In this document: positions 37,653-45,703 of the stretch, one piece after another
Layout: each line of letters starts with the position of its first letter
Numbering within the stretch: position 1 is the first letter of the stretch
Virus record (IMG/VR): IMGVR_UViG_3300027844_000680
Location: 21,359-85,358 of that record
Strand: one strand, 5' to 3'
Origin: a virus
DNA length: 64,000 bases
Notes under the pieces: model-generated
Told to the model about the DNA's origin: nothing
What the model saw: the letters and a program-made list of their open reading frames with translations, nothing else
Databases searched by the model: none
Translations under genes and position numbers: made by a program

Positions 37653-39568
37653 GCAAGCAAGTTACCAGCCTCGCAGCCAAGCTCACCCAGGCACGGGACG
37701 CCTACTACAACGGCAAGCCCATCATGTCTGACCTTGAGTTTGACGTGATGGAAGACAAGCTGCGTAAGCTCGATCCAGGCCACGCCTTTTTCTCCAAGGT
37801 CGGCGCTGCTCCTGTGAGCGGTTGGTCCAAGGTCACGCACAAGATCCCCATGACCAGCTTGAACAAGGCCCAAGACGCCGACGATATGCGAACGTGGGGT
37901 AACGGTCGCACTGGCTACATCGCTGCCGGGGAGTTCATCTGGATTGAAAAGCTGGACGGGATCTCGATCTCACTCCGCTACGACAAGGGCATCCTGACCC
38001 AAGCTGTGACCCGTGGTGATGGCTCTGTGGGCGAAGACATTACCCGCAACGTCAAGCTAATGAAGGGTCTCCCGAGTCAACTCGCTGTTGATCCATCATG
38101 GTCAGGCTACGTTCGTGGCGAGATTGTCTGCCTCCGGTCTGACTTCGATGCTCACTTTCCCGGTGAGTCCAACCCTCGCAACACGGCTTCCGGTACTGCC
38201 AAGCGTCAGTCCGATCCACGTCCATGCGCTCACCTGACGGTGATGCCGTTCCAGTGCCTTCCAGACACGGGAATGTACGCCACCAAGAAGGGTGAGCTTA
38301 CTGCCCTGCAATCCTTGGGGTTCACCCATACCCCTCAATGGTGGACAAGGGACTCCCTCACAGCCATCTTCGACACTTACAACGAGTATGTGGCTACGAG
38401 GCGGGACAATCTGGACTACGAGATCGATGGGCTGGTGGTCAGCCTCAACGACAACCAGAAGTGGGAAGATGCCGGGGAGAAAAACCATCGCCCCGCAGGA
38501 TCAATCGCCTTCAAGTTTCCCCATGAGTCAGCCACAACCCGGCTCCAAGATATCATCTGGCAGGTCGGCAACTCCGGTCGTGTGACCCCCGTGGCCGAGT
38601 TTGATTCGGTGCCACTGGCAGGGGCCAACGTCCGTCGAGCGAGCCTCCACAACATCAGCAACATCGGACGCATCGCAAGCGAGGCAGGACACACGGCACT
38701 GCGGAAGGGTGATCTGATCATGGTCAGCCGCCGCAACGACGTGATTCCATACGTCGAAGCCCTCGTCACGCCCAAGACAAGCGGTGCTTTGTTGTCTGTA
38801 CCTCCCACCGACTGCCCGTGCTGCGGCACGGCGTTGCAGATGGACGGTGAGTATCTGGTCTGCAACGGCACGATGTGTTCGGCCCAGGTGTCGGGCAGCA
38901 TCAAGCGTTGGGTCAAGAAGGTCGGCATCCTCGATTGGGGGACCAGCGTGATTGACGTTCTGGTGGACTCTGAACTCATCAAAGATCCAGCAGACCTCTA
39001 CAAGCTCGACGAAACCACTCTCTCGGCTGTCCAACTTTCGGGTCGGCGGGTCGGCTCTGGTGCCAAGACCATGCTCGCCAACCTCCACGCCAAGACCGAT
39101 CTCCCCGTGAACGTGGTGGTCGGCTCGCTCGGCATCGACCTCATGGGTCGGTCAATGGTCAAGAAGCTGGTTGACGCTGGCTACGACACCCTGGACGCTC
39201 TGGCGACCGCTACGGTCCAAGAGTTTGCTTCGGTGCCCGGTATGGGTCAGACGAAGGCAGAAGCCTTCCATAGTGGCTTCCACTTCCGCTCTGGTCTCAT
39301 CAGCAAGCTGGTGATGAACGGTATCACCATCAAGGCTCCCTCTACTGGCTTCCTCAAGGGCATGACAGTCTGCATGACAGGCTTCCGTGACGCTGCGATG
39401 CACGATGCGATTGAAGCCGCAGGCGGGACCATAAAGTCGAGCGTTGTTCGTGACCTCGATTACTTGGTCGCCAAAGACCCAAGCTCTACAAGCGGTAAGG
39501 CCAAGAAGGCCCGTGATCAACTCACACACATCGTCAGCATCGAAGATATGCAAAGCCTCTTGAGCTAA
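37649..39568 (+). CDS. ligA: NAD-dependent DNA ligase
   Basis: 639 residues, close to the usual 660-700 of LigA. In order: Ia-type N-terminus (AYYNGKPIMSDLEFD) that binds NMN, adenylation domain with the nucleophile Lys101 in EKLDG, TRGDGSVGEDITRN, VRGEI and EIDGLVV, an OB fold with GRVTPVAEF, a four-Cys zinc finger (CPCC...C....C at about 390-411), helix-hairpin-helix segments, and a C-terminal BRCT domain from about 565 (MTVCMTGFRD...LDYLVAKD). All expected parts are visible, so it should be active, sealing nicks with NAD+ as cofactor. It starts inside the stop of the WGR gene (ATGA). Confidence 0.96.
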   Translation: MSKQVTSLAAKLTQARDAYYNGKPIMSDLEFDVMEDKLRKLDPGHAFFSKVGAAPVSGWSKVTHKIPMTSLNKAQDADDMRTWGNGRTGYIAAGEFIWIEKLDGISISLRYDKGILTQAVTRGDGSVGEDITRNVKLMKGLPSQLAVDPSWSGYVRGEIVCLRSDFDAHFPGESNPRNTASGTAKRQSDPRPCAHLTVMPFQCLPDTGMYATKKGELTALQSLGFTHTPQWWTRDSLTAIFDTYNEYVATRRDNLDYEIDGLVVSLNDNQKWEDAGEKNHRPAGSIAFKFPHESATTRLQDIIWQVGNSGRVTPVAEFDSVPLAGANVRRASLHNISNIGRIASEAGHTALRKGDLIMVSRRNDVIPYVEALVTPKTSGALLSVPPTDCPCCGTALQMDGEYLVCNGTMCSAQVSGSIKRWVKKVGILDWGTSVIDVLVDSELIKDPADLYKLDETTLSAVQLSGRRVGSGAKTMLANLHAKTDLPVNVVVGSLGIDLMGRSMVKKLVDAGYDTLDALATATVQEFASVPGMGQTKAEAFHSGFHFRSGLISKLVMNGITIKAPSTGFLKGMTVCMTGFRDAAMHDAIEAAGGTIKSSVVRDLDYLVAKDPSSTSGKAKKARDQLTHIVSIEDMQSLLS

Positions 39569-39846
39569 TGGCTCGCAGGTTCGCCCGCTTTGATCTTGGC
39601 GGGACGACCGTATTCTTCATGGGCAAAGTTTCACCCCAAAGTTTGCCCCTCAAACATTGAAAAACGCACTACTTCCAAGCATTTACGCTGGGTCTCTCAA
39701 ATCGAAGTTATTGACGGAGCCCCTCGAACGTGATAGGGTGGTGTATGGGGTTAGGTTAGCTAACTCCCCGAAGAACCTGGGTTTTTCGGTCTTGAGCTTG
39801 ATTCCGGTTCGGTCGGGGTCGTAACTATGTAAACATTGAGGAAACA
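39569..39846 (+). promoter_or_regulatory. Intergenic region with sigma70-like promoter and operator-like palindrome
   Basis: A sigma70-like promoter is visible: TTGACG at 39711-39716, 17 bases, TAGGGT at 39734-39739. The 10-base palindrome GTTAGCTAAC at 39755-39764 sits near the expected transcription start, flanked by GGGG and CCCC, and could be an operator or small hairpin. Upstream, CAAAGTTT is repeated at 39624 and 39637 within an imperfect GGGCAAA/TTTGCCC hairpin that may end ligA transcription. The promoter faces the GHKL ATPase gene. Confidence 0.55.
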
Positions 39847-41376
39847 ATGGGAAACAAACACGTCGAAGTCGATCTGAAAGGATTGGCGAAACTGCTCGAA
39901 CGAAAGGGTCTGCACTGGCTGGCTCTTGAACTGCTCCAGAACGCTCTGGACACAAAGACCACCGTTATCGATCTCACGATGACGGCGATCCCCAACCGCC
40001 CGATGGTGGAGTTGGTGATCACGGATGAAGATCCAGATGGGTTCCTCGACCTGTCTCACGCCTACACGCTCTTCGCCGAGTCTACGAAGAAGGACGACCC
40101 CGAGCTTCGTGGTCGGTTCAACTTCGGAGAGAAGTTGGTCCTCGCATATGCACTTGCGTATGGGGGAGAGGTGGAGATCTCCACGACCAAGGGAACGATC
40201 CTGTTCGATGATAGTGGACGGCACTCCAAGCGCCTCAAGCGTTCCGAAGGTAGCCAAGTCCGAGTCATCGCCAAGCTGACCCGAAGCCAGATGGCCGAGG
40301 TCGAGGCAGCGATCCTCTCGATCATCCCTCCCGCCGCCGTCGTGGTCACGTACAACGGGAAGCCACTCCAGACCCGTGTCCCGGTTCGGACCTTCACTGC
40401 GACCTTGCCTACGGTGAAGTCAGACAACGAGGGCATCCTACGTCCCACGAAGCGGAAGACCGAGGTCGAGGTCTACGAAGTCGTGGGCGATGAGAAGCCC
40501 ACGATCTACGAGATGGGCTTGCCCGTCGTGGAACTGCTGGGTGACGACAAGTACCACGTCAACGTGAAGCAGAAGATCCCTCTCAACATGGATCGGGACA
40601 ACGTGACCCCGGGGTACTTGAAGAATGTGCGTGTCGAAGTGATGAACGCCACCCATGATCTACTCGACAAAGAAGAGGCCGCATCAACCTGGGCTACGGA
40701 AGCTCTCGGTGACGACCGGATTGGGCAAGCCGCTGTCTCGTCAATCTTGGACCAACGCTTTGGAGAGAAGCGGGTTATCGCTGACCCCTCCGACCCCGAG
40801 GCTACCAAGGAAGCTGCCCGTGATGGCTGGACAGTCATCCCTGGAGGCACCTTTGGCGGGAAGCAGTGGGGCAACATCAAGCAGAACACCAGCCGAGGCG
40901 GAACCCGCCCTGCTGGTCGTGTGACTGGCACGTCCTTTGGGACATTCAGTGCTGCCCGAAACCCTGTTCTGGACCCAAGCAAGTACACCGATGGGATGAA
41001 GGAGTTGATCCCGTACATCATTCAAGTGGGCTTCCTGCTTACGGGTGGGGACATCGACGTGATCATCACGGATGATCGGGCTTGGGGTCATTCGGCCAAC
41101 TACGAGGGCAGCGTGCTGACCCTCAACCTTGTTCGGAACGGACACAGCTTTTTCAACGACAAGACCCCCGCAGGGTTCGTCCGAGTCAACTCGCTGTTGA
41201 TCCATGAGTTCGCAACCCACGTCACCCGGGACCGACTCTCCAGCCAGTACCATTCGACCCTCGCTACCTATGGAGCCAAGCTCGCCGTGGCGGTAGCCAC
41301 CATCGGCGCAGACCTTACGGACGCTTGGAACCTGGGCACGGGTTCCACTGCGGTCGATTGGGACGCCCCTATTTAG
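39847..41376 (+). CDS. GHKL-type ATPase with degenerate zincin-like C-terminus
   Basis: 509 residues; ATG preceded by GAGGAAACA. The N-terminus holds a Bergerat (GHKL) ATP-binding fold: N-box with E28, N32 and D35, then DEDPDGF (60-66) and the lid-type GRFNFGEK (89-96). This fold is found in GyrB, Hsp90, MutL, histidine kinases and T4 RIIA-like phage proteins. Near the C-terminus is LLIHEFATH (H453, E454) in the place where related phage proteins, as I recall them, have a metallopeptidase HExxH. Here the second His is shifted by one (Thr457-His458), so metal binding is doubtful. The middle 150 residues are unassigned. It starts a new transcription unit behind a sigma70-like promoter. The function in infection is unknown. 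Confidence 0.75.
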   Translation: MGNKHVEVDLKGLAKLLERKGLHWLALELLQNALDTKTTVIDLTMTAIPNRPMVELVITDEDPDGFLDLSHAYTLFAESTKKDDPELRGRFNFGEKLVLAYALAYGGEVEISTTKGTILFDDSGRHSKRLKRSEGSQVRVIAKLTRSQMAEVEAAILSIIPPAAVVVTYNGKPLQTRVPVRTFTATLPTVKSDNEGILRPTKRKTEVEVYEVVGDEKPTIYEMGLPVVELLGDDKYHVNVKQKIPLNMDRDNVTPGYLKNVRVEVMNATHDLLDKEEAASTWATEALGDDRIGQAAVSSILDQRFGEKRVIADPSDPEATKEAARDGWTVIPGGTFGGKQWGNIKQNTSRGGTRPAGRVTGTSFGTFSAARNPVLDPSKYTDGMKELIPYIIQVGFLLTGGDIDVIITDDRAWGHSANYEGSVLTLNLVRNGHSFFNDKTPAGFVRVNSLLIHEFATHVTRDRLSSQYHSTLATYGAKLAVAVATIGADLTDAWNLGTGSTAVDWDAPI

Positions 41377-41437
41377 AGTCAGGGGCGGTCAAGGGGCAGT
41401 GGACAGGGTAAGGTGTTCTCCCATCACGGAGTTTACC

Positions 41438-41806
41438 GTGCCCTCCGCTGGCCTCGACCTTTTCCTCAAGTCCCCTCACTTCAAGCTCCGTATCACCGAA
41501 GCCGACAGCTACGCCCAGGAGGTTGGAAGAAACCCGTGGGCGGTTCGTGTCGCCTGGGTCTCTTTGACTGAAGGTCCGTTGGTGGCTCGCCGCTACCTCA
41601 AGAAGCGACGGGCTTACCAAGACACAGCCCCGTACCAGATGTACTGCCGCCTCATCGATGAAGGGATCTTCTCGGAAGACCCTCAAGGGGTCTACTATGA
41701 GTCTGCTCCAAAGTGGGAAGACGACGCTGGCACGATGGCATGGTTCAACACCATCATTCTGATTGCAGAAGGCATGGAGGTGCCACAAGACTTCCCTCGG
41801 CGGTAG
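41438..41806 (+). CDS. Hypothetical protein, 122 aa
   Basis: The frame is open from GTG 41399, but the GTG at 41438 (PSAGLDLF) is preferred because ACGGAG lies six bases before it. The protein is soluble, with basic stretches (VARRYLKKRRAY) and an acidic, aromatic C-terminal half. No family was recognised. It ends just before the next gene. Confidence 0.6.
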   Translation: MPSAGLDLFLKSPHFKLRITEADSYAQEVGRNPWAVRVAWVSLTEGPLVARRYLKKRRAYQDTAPYQMYCRLIDEGIFSEDPQGVYYESAPKWEDDAGTMAWFNTIILIAEGMEVPQDFPRR

Positions 41807-41849
41807 CCTATCTATCGACCACTGTTTGTGGAACTGTGGAGGTAAGTCT

Positions 41850-42620
41850 GTGCAAAGGATCAAGCTCATACGATACGGCACTCTGACCGTCACCCCCGAT
41901 ACCAGGGATGTCCTTGAAGCTCTTGGCAACAAGGCCACAGAGGTAGGGTGGCGAGTTGGGTTTGATCCGAGCCCGTGGGCAGAGGATGACGGAGCGCCCC
42001 GGTATCTTTCCCTCTCCCCCGCAGGCAGAGGCTTCAAGATCGAAGCCCTGCATGACCAGATCACAGCGCCCACAGCCTGTCTGGCGGCTCTCTGGAGCAT
42101 GACCGTCCCACTCGGGTTGACTCCGTGGAACCGCTATCCGGTCCCCGGTCACAAGGACCACCAGTTCCACAACTTCGGGCCGTGGAAGCCTCTTATGGAC
42201 CGCCTCTTGGCAGAAGGTCGTGGACACCTCGCATGGCCGTCCGTCTGTTGTGCTGCCCAAGTAGATGCCGGGATATGGAAAGGCGACAAGACCGTGGAAC
42301 GCTTTGTTCAAGCGCAGCTACATCGGATTGGGTACAACGTCGGACCAGTCGATGGGATCATCGGTCCCCGTACAGCACAGGCTATCGAGACGATGGGCTT
42401 GTCTGGCATCCCTCTCAAACAGATTGCCGAAACTCTGGTTGACCGGGAGCCCCCCACCCCTTCCAAGCGGGATTCTTCTACCGGGCACATCGTTGTCCCG
42501 GGTCGTTCACTTTCCGTAGCGAGCTTCGGGGATGTACGGACGGTACAGACCAACAACGGAGTCAGCTTGGATGTTCGTGGGCGGGGTCGAGTTGTTGTAG
42601 ATATCGGGGGGAGTCGATGA
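41850..42620 (+). CDS. Protein with C-terminal peptidoglycan-binding-type domain, 256 aa
   Basis: The GTG at 41850 is chosen because GGAGGT (41838-41843) lies six bases before it. An earlier in-frame ATG at 41763 would overlap the previous gene. The N-terminal 150 residues are unassigned. They contain LIRYGTLTV, a Trp-rich region, and a His-rich HKDHQFHNFG stretch that could bind metal. Residues about 160-205 match the peptidoglycan-binding type 1 fold (VQAQLHRIGYNVGPVDGIIGPRTAQAI). The tail is strand-rich. It overlaps the next gene by four bases. It could be a wall-interacting or virion protein, but the DNA-metabolism neighbours leave the role open. Confidence 0.65.
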   Translation: MQRIKLIRYGTLTVTPDTRDVLEALGNKATEVGWRVGFDPSPWAEDDGAPRYLSLSPAGRGFKIEALHDQITAPTACLAALWSMTVPLGLTPWNRYPVPGHKDHQFHNFGPWKPLMDRLLAEGRGHLAWPSVCCAAQVDAGIWKGDKTVERFVQAQLHRIGYNVGPVDGIIGPRTAQAIETMGLSGIPLKQIAETLVDREPPTPSKRDSSTGHIVVPGRSLSVASFGDVRTVQTNNGVSLDVRGRGRVVVDIGGSR

Positions 42621-43234
42621 TTGACCACCTATCATCCCTCTGGTCCAGACTCACGGGCAAGCCCCCCAAGATCCCTGAACCTGTGGATACTCCCAGCGCC
42701 GAGAAGATCCTCAAGAAAGTTGGGACCGAGATGCACAAGAAGCTGCACTCGACCTACGCTTCCTTGGCTCTGGCGTACATCGTAGAGGAATGTCAGAAGA
42801 AGGACTTTGAGACACCCCAGATTGCTTACTTGCTGTGGGTTCTCTACAAGTCGCAGAAGACATGGCCCACCGTAGATCGACACCAAAAGCGGTGTTTGGT
42901 TTTCTTCCTCAATCTCATCGTGAGGGCAGGGAAACTTCCCAACTACAAAACCGTGATAGAACCCCAAGATGGGGAGACCGAACTTCAGATCAATGAGATC
43001 ATCAAGACACTGGCGAAACGCTCAATAGACCTAAAGCAGATAGTTTTCAGTGGGTTAGTAGATATCTTGAAGAAGTACCAGAAGGAGTGGACGAGCCTTC
43101 ATTCAGAGACCGCCTCCAAAGATATGCTCGGATATTTCTCGTACTCTTTCGGGGATCAGGCGAAGAATCGTTGGACCTTGTGGGGTGGTGAACCCGGGGA
43201 TACTCTGCGACAGTATGCTCTCTTGAACTATTGA
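42617..43234 (+). CDS. Hypothetical helical protein, 205 aa
   Basis: Starts with the ATGA overlap on the previous stop. It is Lys-rich and mostly helical, with a Pro-rich stretch at 17-26, and no signal, membrane segment or known motif. It precedes the SNF2 helicase gene by 49 bases. Function not recognised. Confidence 0.65.
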   Translation: MIDHLSSLWSRLTGKPPKIPEPVDTPSAEKILKKVGTEMHKKLHSTYASLALAYIVEECQKKDFETPQIAYLLWVLYKSQKTWPTVDRHQKRCLVFFLNLIVRAGKLPNYKTVIEPQDGETELQINEIIKTLAKRSIDLKQIVFSGLVDILKKYQKEWTSLHSETASKDMLGYFSYSFGDQAKNRWTLWGGEPGDTLRQYALLNY

Positions 43235-43283
43235 CGGGGGTAGATTCTCTTCGTGGCCGGGTAGATGCGGTAAGGAGGGAACT

Positions 43284-44882
43284 ATGGACGACGACAATCT
43301 GGAGGCCGTACATAAAAGGCTGAAAGGACTGCGGGAACGCACGGACCTTTCCCTCCGATCCACGTCCCATTTGAAGGACACCTTCACGGGGTTCGACGGT
43401 CAAGAGCACCCTCTGAAACTCCGGTACTATCAAATCCAAGGGTTGCTCCACCTTGTCGCTATGAAGCGGTTTCTGTTGGGGGACGACACCGGACTCGGGA
43501 AGACGCTCCAAGCCATCGCCGCCCTCTGTTATCTGTGGGAGAAGAACCCCAACCAGAAGGCCATCGTTCTGACCAACAAGTCTGCTGTTGAACAGTGGGC
43601 CGGTGAGTTTGATAAGTTCACCACGGGCGTCAAGGCCATCATCTGCAAGGGCACCCCGGCCCAGCGCAAGAAAGCCTACGATCTATTCGAGGCAACACTC
43701 GGTCCGACCGTCTTGATCATGGGCTATCGGTCAGCGGTTAGAGACATAGGGCTTCTCCAAAGCTGGACAGACTTCATCTTCATTACAGATGAGGCAACCG
43801 CCTACAAGACCCCCACCACACAGATTCATCAGGTCGTTCGGCACCTCTCCCAGAACGCTGCTCGGACGTGGGCTCTCACGGCCACACTCATCAAGAACCA
43901 CTTGATCGAGGGGTGGGGTATCTATCGGGTGGTGGTGCCTGGGTTGTTTGAGAGCACCAAAAACAAGTTCATGGTCAACTACTGCATCATTCGGATGCAG
44001 AAGATCCCACGCAGCAACCGACAGATTCCGGTAATCGTGGGCTACCGAAAAACCGATATTGAACGCTTCAAGACCCGCATCGATGCGTATTTCCTTGGAC
44101 GCCCGAAGTTCACCGTAGCCAGCGATCTACCTGTACTCACACGCAAGGTGATCAAGGTGGACATGACCAGGGCTCAAAACCTCAAGTATCAAGAAGCCCT
44201 ATCGGGGCTGTTGGAGGTTGGGACTGGTCCTGACGCAGACCTCAAGGAGACCACCAAGCTCACGCAGATCATCTACTGCCAACAGATTGCTAATCACCTG
44301 GGGTTGATCGGCTGCGAAGGGGAGTCTTCCAAGCTCGATGCGCTCATCGAGCTTGTCAAAGAAGGGGACTTTGCCGATGAAAAGGTCATCGTGTTTTCTC
44401 GGTTTAGGAAGATGATCGACATCATCTGCCCTGCTCTGGAGAAGGCAGGTATCGGGTACGCTCGTATCACGGGTAGCGAGACCGAGACCCAACGCAAAGT
44501 GGGGCAAGACGCCTTCCAGACCCAGGATTCGGACACTCGGGTTATGTGCATTACGACAGCCGGGACCGAGGCGGTCAACCTGCAAGCCGCCAAAGCTGTT
44601 GTCTTCTTCGACTCCCCTTGGAGTGGTGGAGACTACATCCAAAGCGTTGGACGGATGATCCGTATCGGCTCCATCCATGATCGTTGCTATGCCATACACC
44701 TCATCGCCAATGGCTCTGTGGATGAGCGGGTGATGGAGGTCTTGCACAGGAAGATGAAGCTGATTGAAGCTGTTATTGGCAAACGCATCCAAGGTGAGGA
44801 TGATGACGATGTTGAGATTATGGCCGACAACGACATCTCCGATATCTTCGATCTGCTTCAAGCAGACGCACGGGGGTCTTGA
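43284..44882 (+). CDS. SNF2-family DNA helicase/translocase
   Basis: 532 residues; ATG with TAAGGAGGG upstream. A two-lobe superfamily 2 helicase: YYQIQG before motif I, Walker A GDDTGLGKT (66-74), motif Ia (IVLTNKSAVEQW), motif II as DEAT (169-172) instead of DEAH, motif III TALTATLIKNH, motif IV-type VIVFSRFRKM, motif V TTAGTEAVNLQ, and motif VI QSVGRMIRIGS. These proteins move on duplex DNA or anneal strands using ATP. It lacks an N-terminal HARP domain, while a separate HARP-like protein is encoded at 36 kb. It heads the replication gene cluster with the loader-like and DnaB-type genes and is coupled to the next gene by TGATG. Confidence 0.9.
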   Translation: MDDDNLEAVHKRLKGLRERTDLSLRSTSHLKDTFTGFDGQEHPLKLRYYQIQGLLHLVAMKRFLLGDDTGLGKTLQAIAALCYLWEKNPNQKAIVLTNKSAVEQWAGEFDKFTTGVKAIICKGTPAQRKKAYDLFEATLGPTVLIMGYRSAVRDIGLLQSWTDFIFITDEATAYKTPTTQIHQVVRHLSQNAARTWALTATLIKNHLIEGWGIYRVVVPGLFESTKNKFMVNYCIIRMQKIPRSNRQIPVIVGYRKTDIERFKTRIDAYFLGRPKFTVASDLPVLTRKVIKVDMTRAQNLKYQEALSGLLEVGTGPDADLKETTKLTQIIYCQQIANHLGLIGCEGESSKLDALIELVKEGDFADEKVIVFSRFRKMIDIICPALEKAGIGYARITGSETETQRKVGQDAFQTQDSDTRVMCITTAGTEAVNLQAAKAVVFFDSPWSGGDYIQSVGRMIRIGSIHDRCYAIHLIANGSVDERVMEVLHRKMKLIEAVIGKRIQGEDDDDVEIMADNDISDIFDLLQADARGS

Positions 44883-45703
44883 TGGGGGAAACACATCCTT
44901 ACCCGGGGGGTGACGGGAAACCAGACTGCTCAACTTGTGGCGGAAGGGGTGCAATCTCAATCGAGGGGGCTATCCCTCCTGCGGTACGGCGGTGTCAATG
45001 CGTCTTGGTGCGGGACGTACTGGCGAACGTAGAGCAGGGCTGGAAGGGGTTGTCCAAAGCCAGGGTCATAGAAGACAGCGATCTCAAGGGGCTGACTGAA
45101 CGGAATCTGTTGATCACGGGAGCGGACCGGGTGTTTAGACGCCACCTTCGTCACGTTGCTGTCCGTATGGGACCAGAGTGGAACTTCAAGGTTGTCTCCG
45201 ATGCAGACCTCATCACGTCTTGGCTGGCTTCCGTAGCCCTCAAGGGTGGTGAGTTATTCGATCCAGATGCCGCTACCGTTTCGACTCGGTACATCACGTT
45301 GGTTGATCTAATCGATCCACCTCAACTCCTGGTTATCCGGCTCGGGGTGAAGAAAGCCCGCAACGTAGCGATGTCTGAAGTGTTGTTGGAGACGCTTACC
45401 CACCGACACCACAACAACAAGCCCACTTGGATTACAGACCAGCCGGATGATCCTCTCGGGGAGATGCACCGATGTTGGTCCACGGAACTTACTTTGTATA
45501 TGCAGGAATGGGACCACGTTATTCTGCGACAAGGCTTCGAGAATCTCGCTGCGAAGTCTCTCGCTGCGAAGTCTACTATCCACGCCCCTGCCAAGAAGAA
45601 GCCTGCGCCTCGTTCCCAGAGTACCAAGTCTAACCTGGGCTCTTTGATGGATAACGAGGACCGTGCAGACAAGAAGTTCAAGAAGAAGGGTGGGAAACGA
45701 TGA
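44882..45703 (+). CDS. DnaC-like helicase-loader relative with destroyed nucleotide-binding motifs
   Basis: 273 residues; the ATG overlaps the helicase stop (TGATG). The N-terminus has C16, C19, C38 and C40, a zinc-finger pattern (CSTCGGRG...CQC) like that of DnaC-type loaders. The following AAA+ region keeps its outline: NLLITG at 75-80, a dADLI helix near 107, QLLVI at 148-152, and HHNNKPTWITDQ near 176. However, the P-loop reads GADRVFRRHL with no Lys-Thr/Ser, and the Walker B reads VIRLG instead of VIDDLG. The C-terminus is basic. It overlaps the DnaB-type helicase by four bases, which strongly suggests a loader or adaptor partner. ATP binding by this protein is doubtful. Confidence 0.68.
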   Translation: MGETHPYPGGDGKPDCSTCGGRGAISIEGAIPPAVRRCQCVLVRDVLANVEQGWKGLSKARVIEDSDLKGLTERNLLITGADRVFRRHLRHVAVRMGPEWNFKVVSDADLITSWLASVALKGGELFDPDAATVSTRYITLVDLIDPPQLLVIRLGVKKARNVAMSEVLLETLTHRHHNNKPTWITDQPDDPLGEMHRCWSTELTLYMQEWDHVILRQGFENLAAKSLAAKSTIHAPAKKKPAPRSQSTKSNLGSLMDNEDRADKKFKKKGGKR

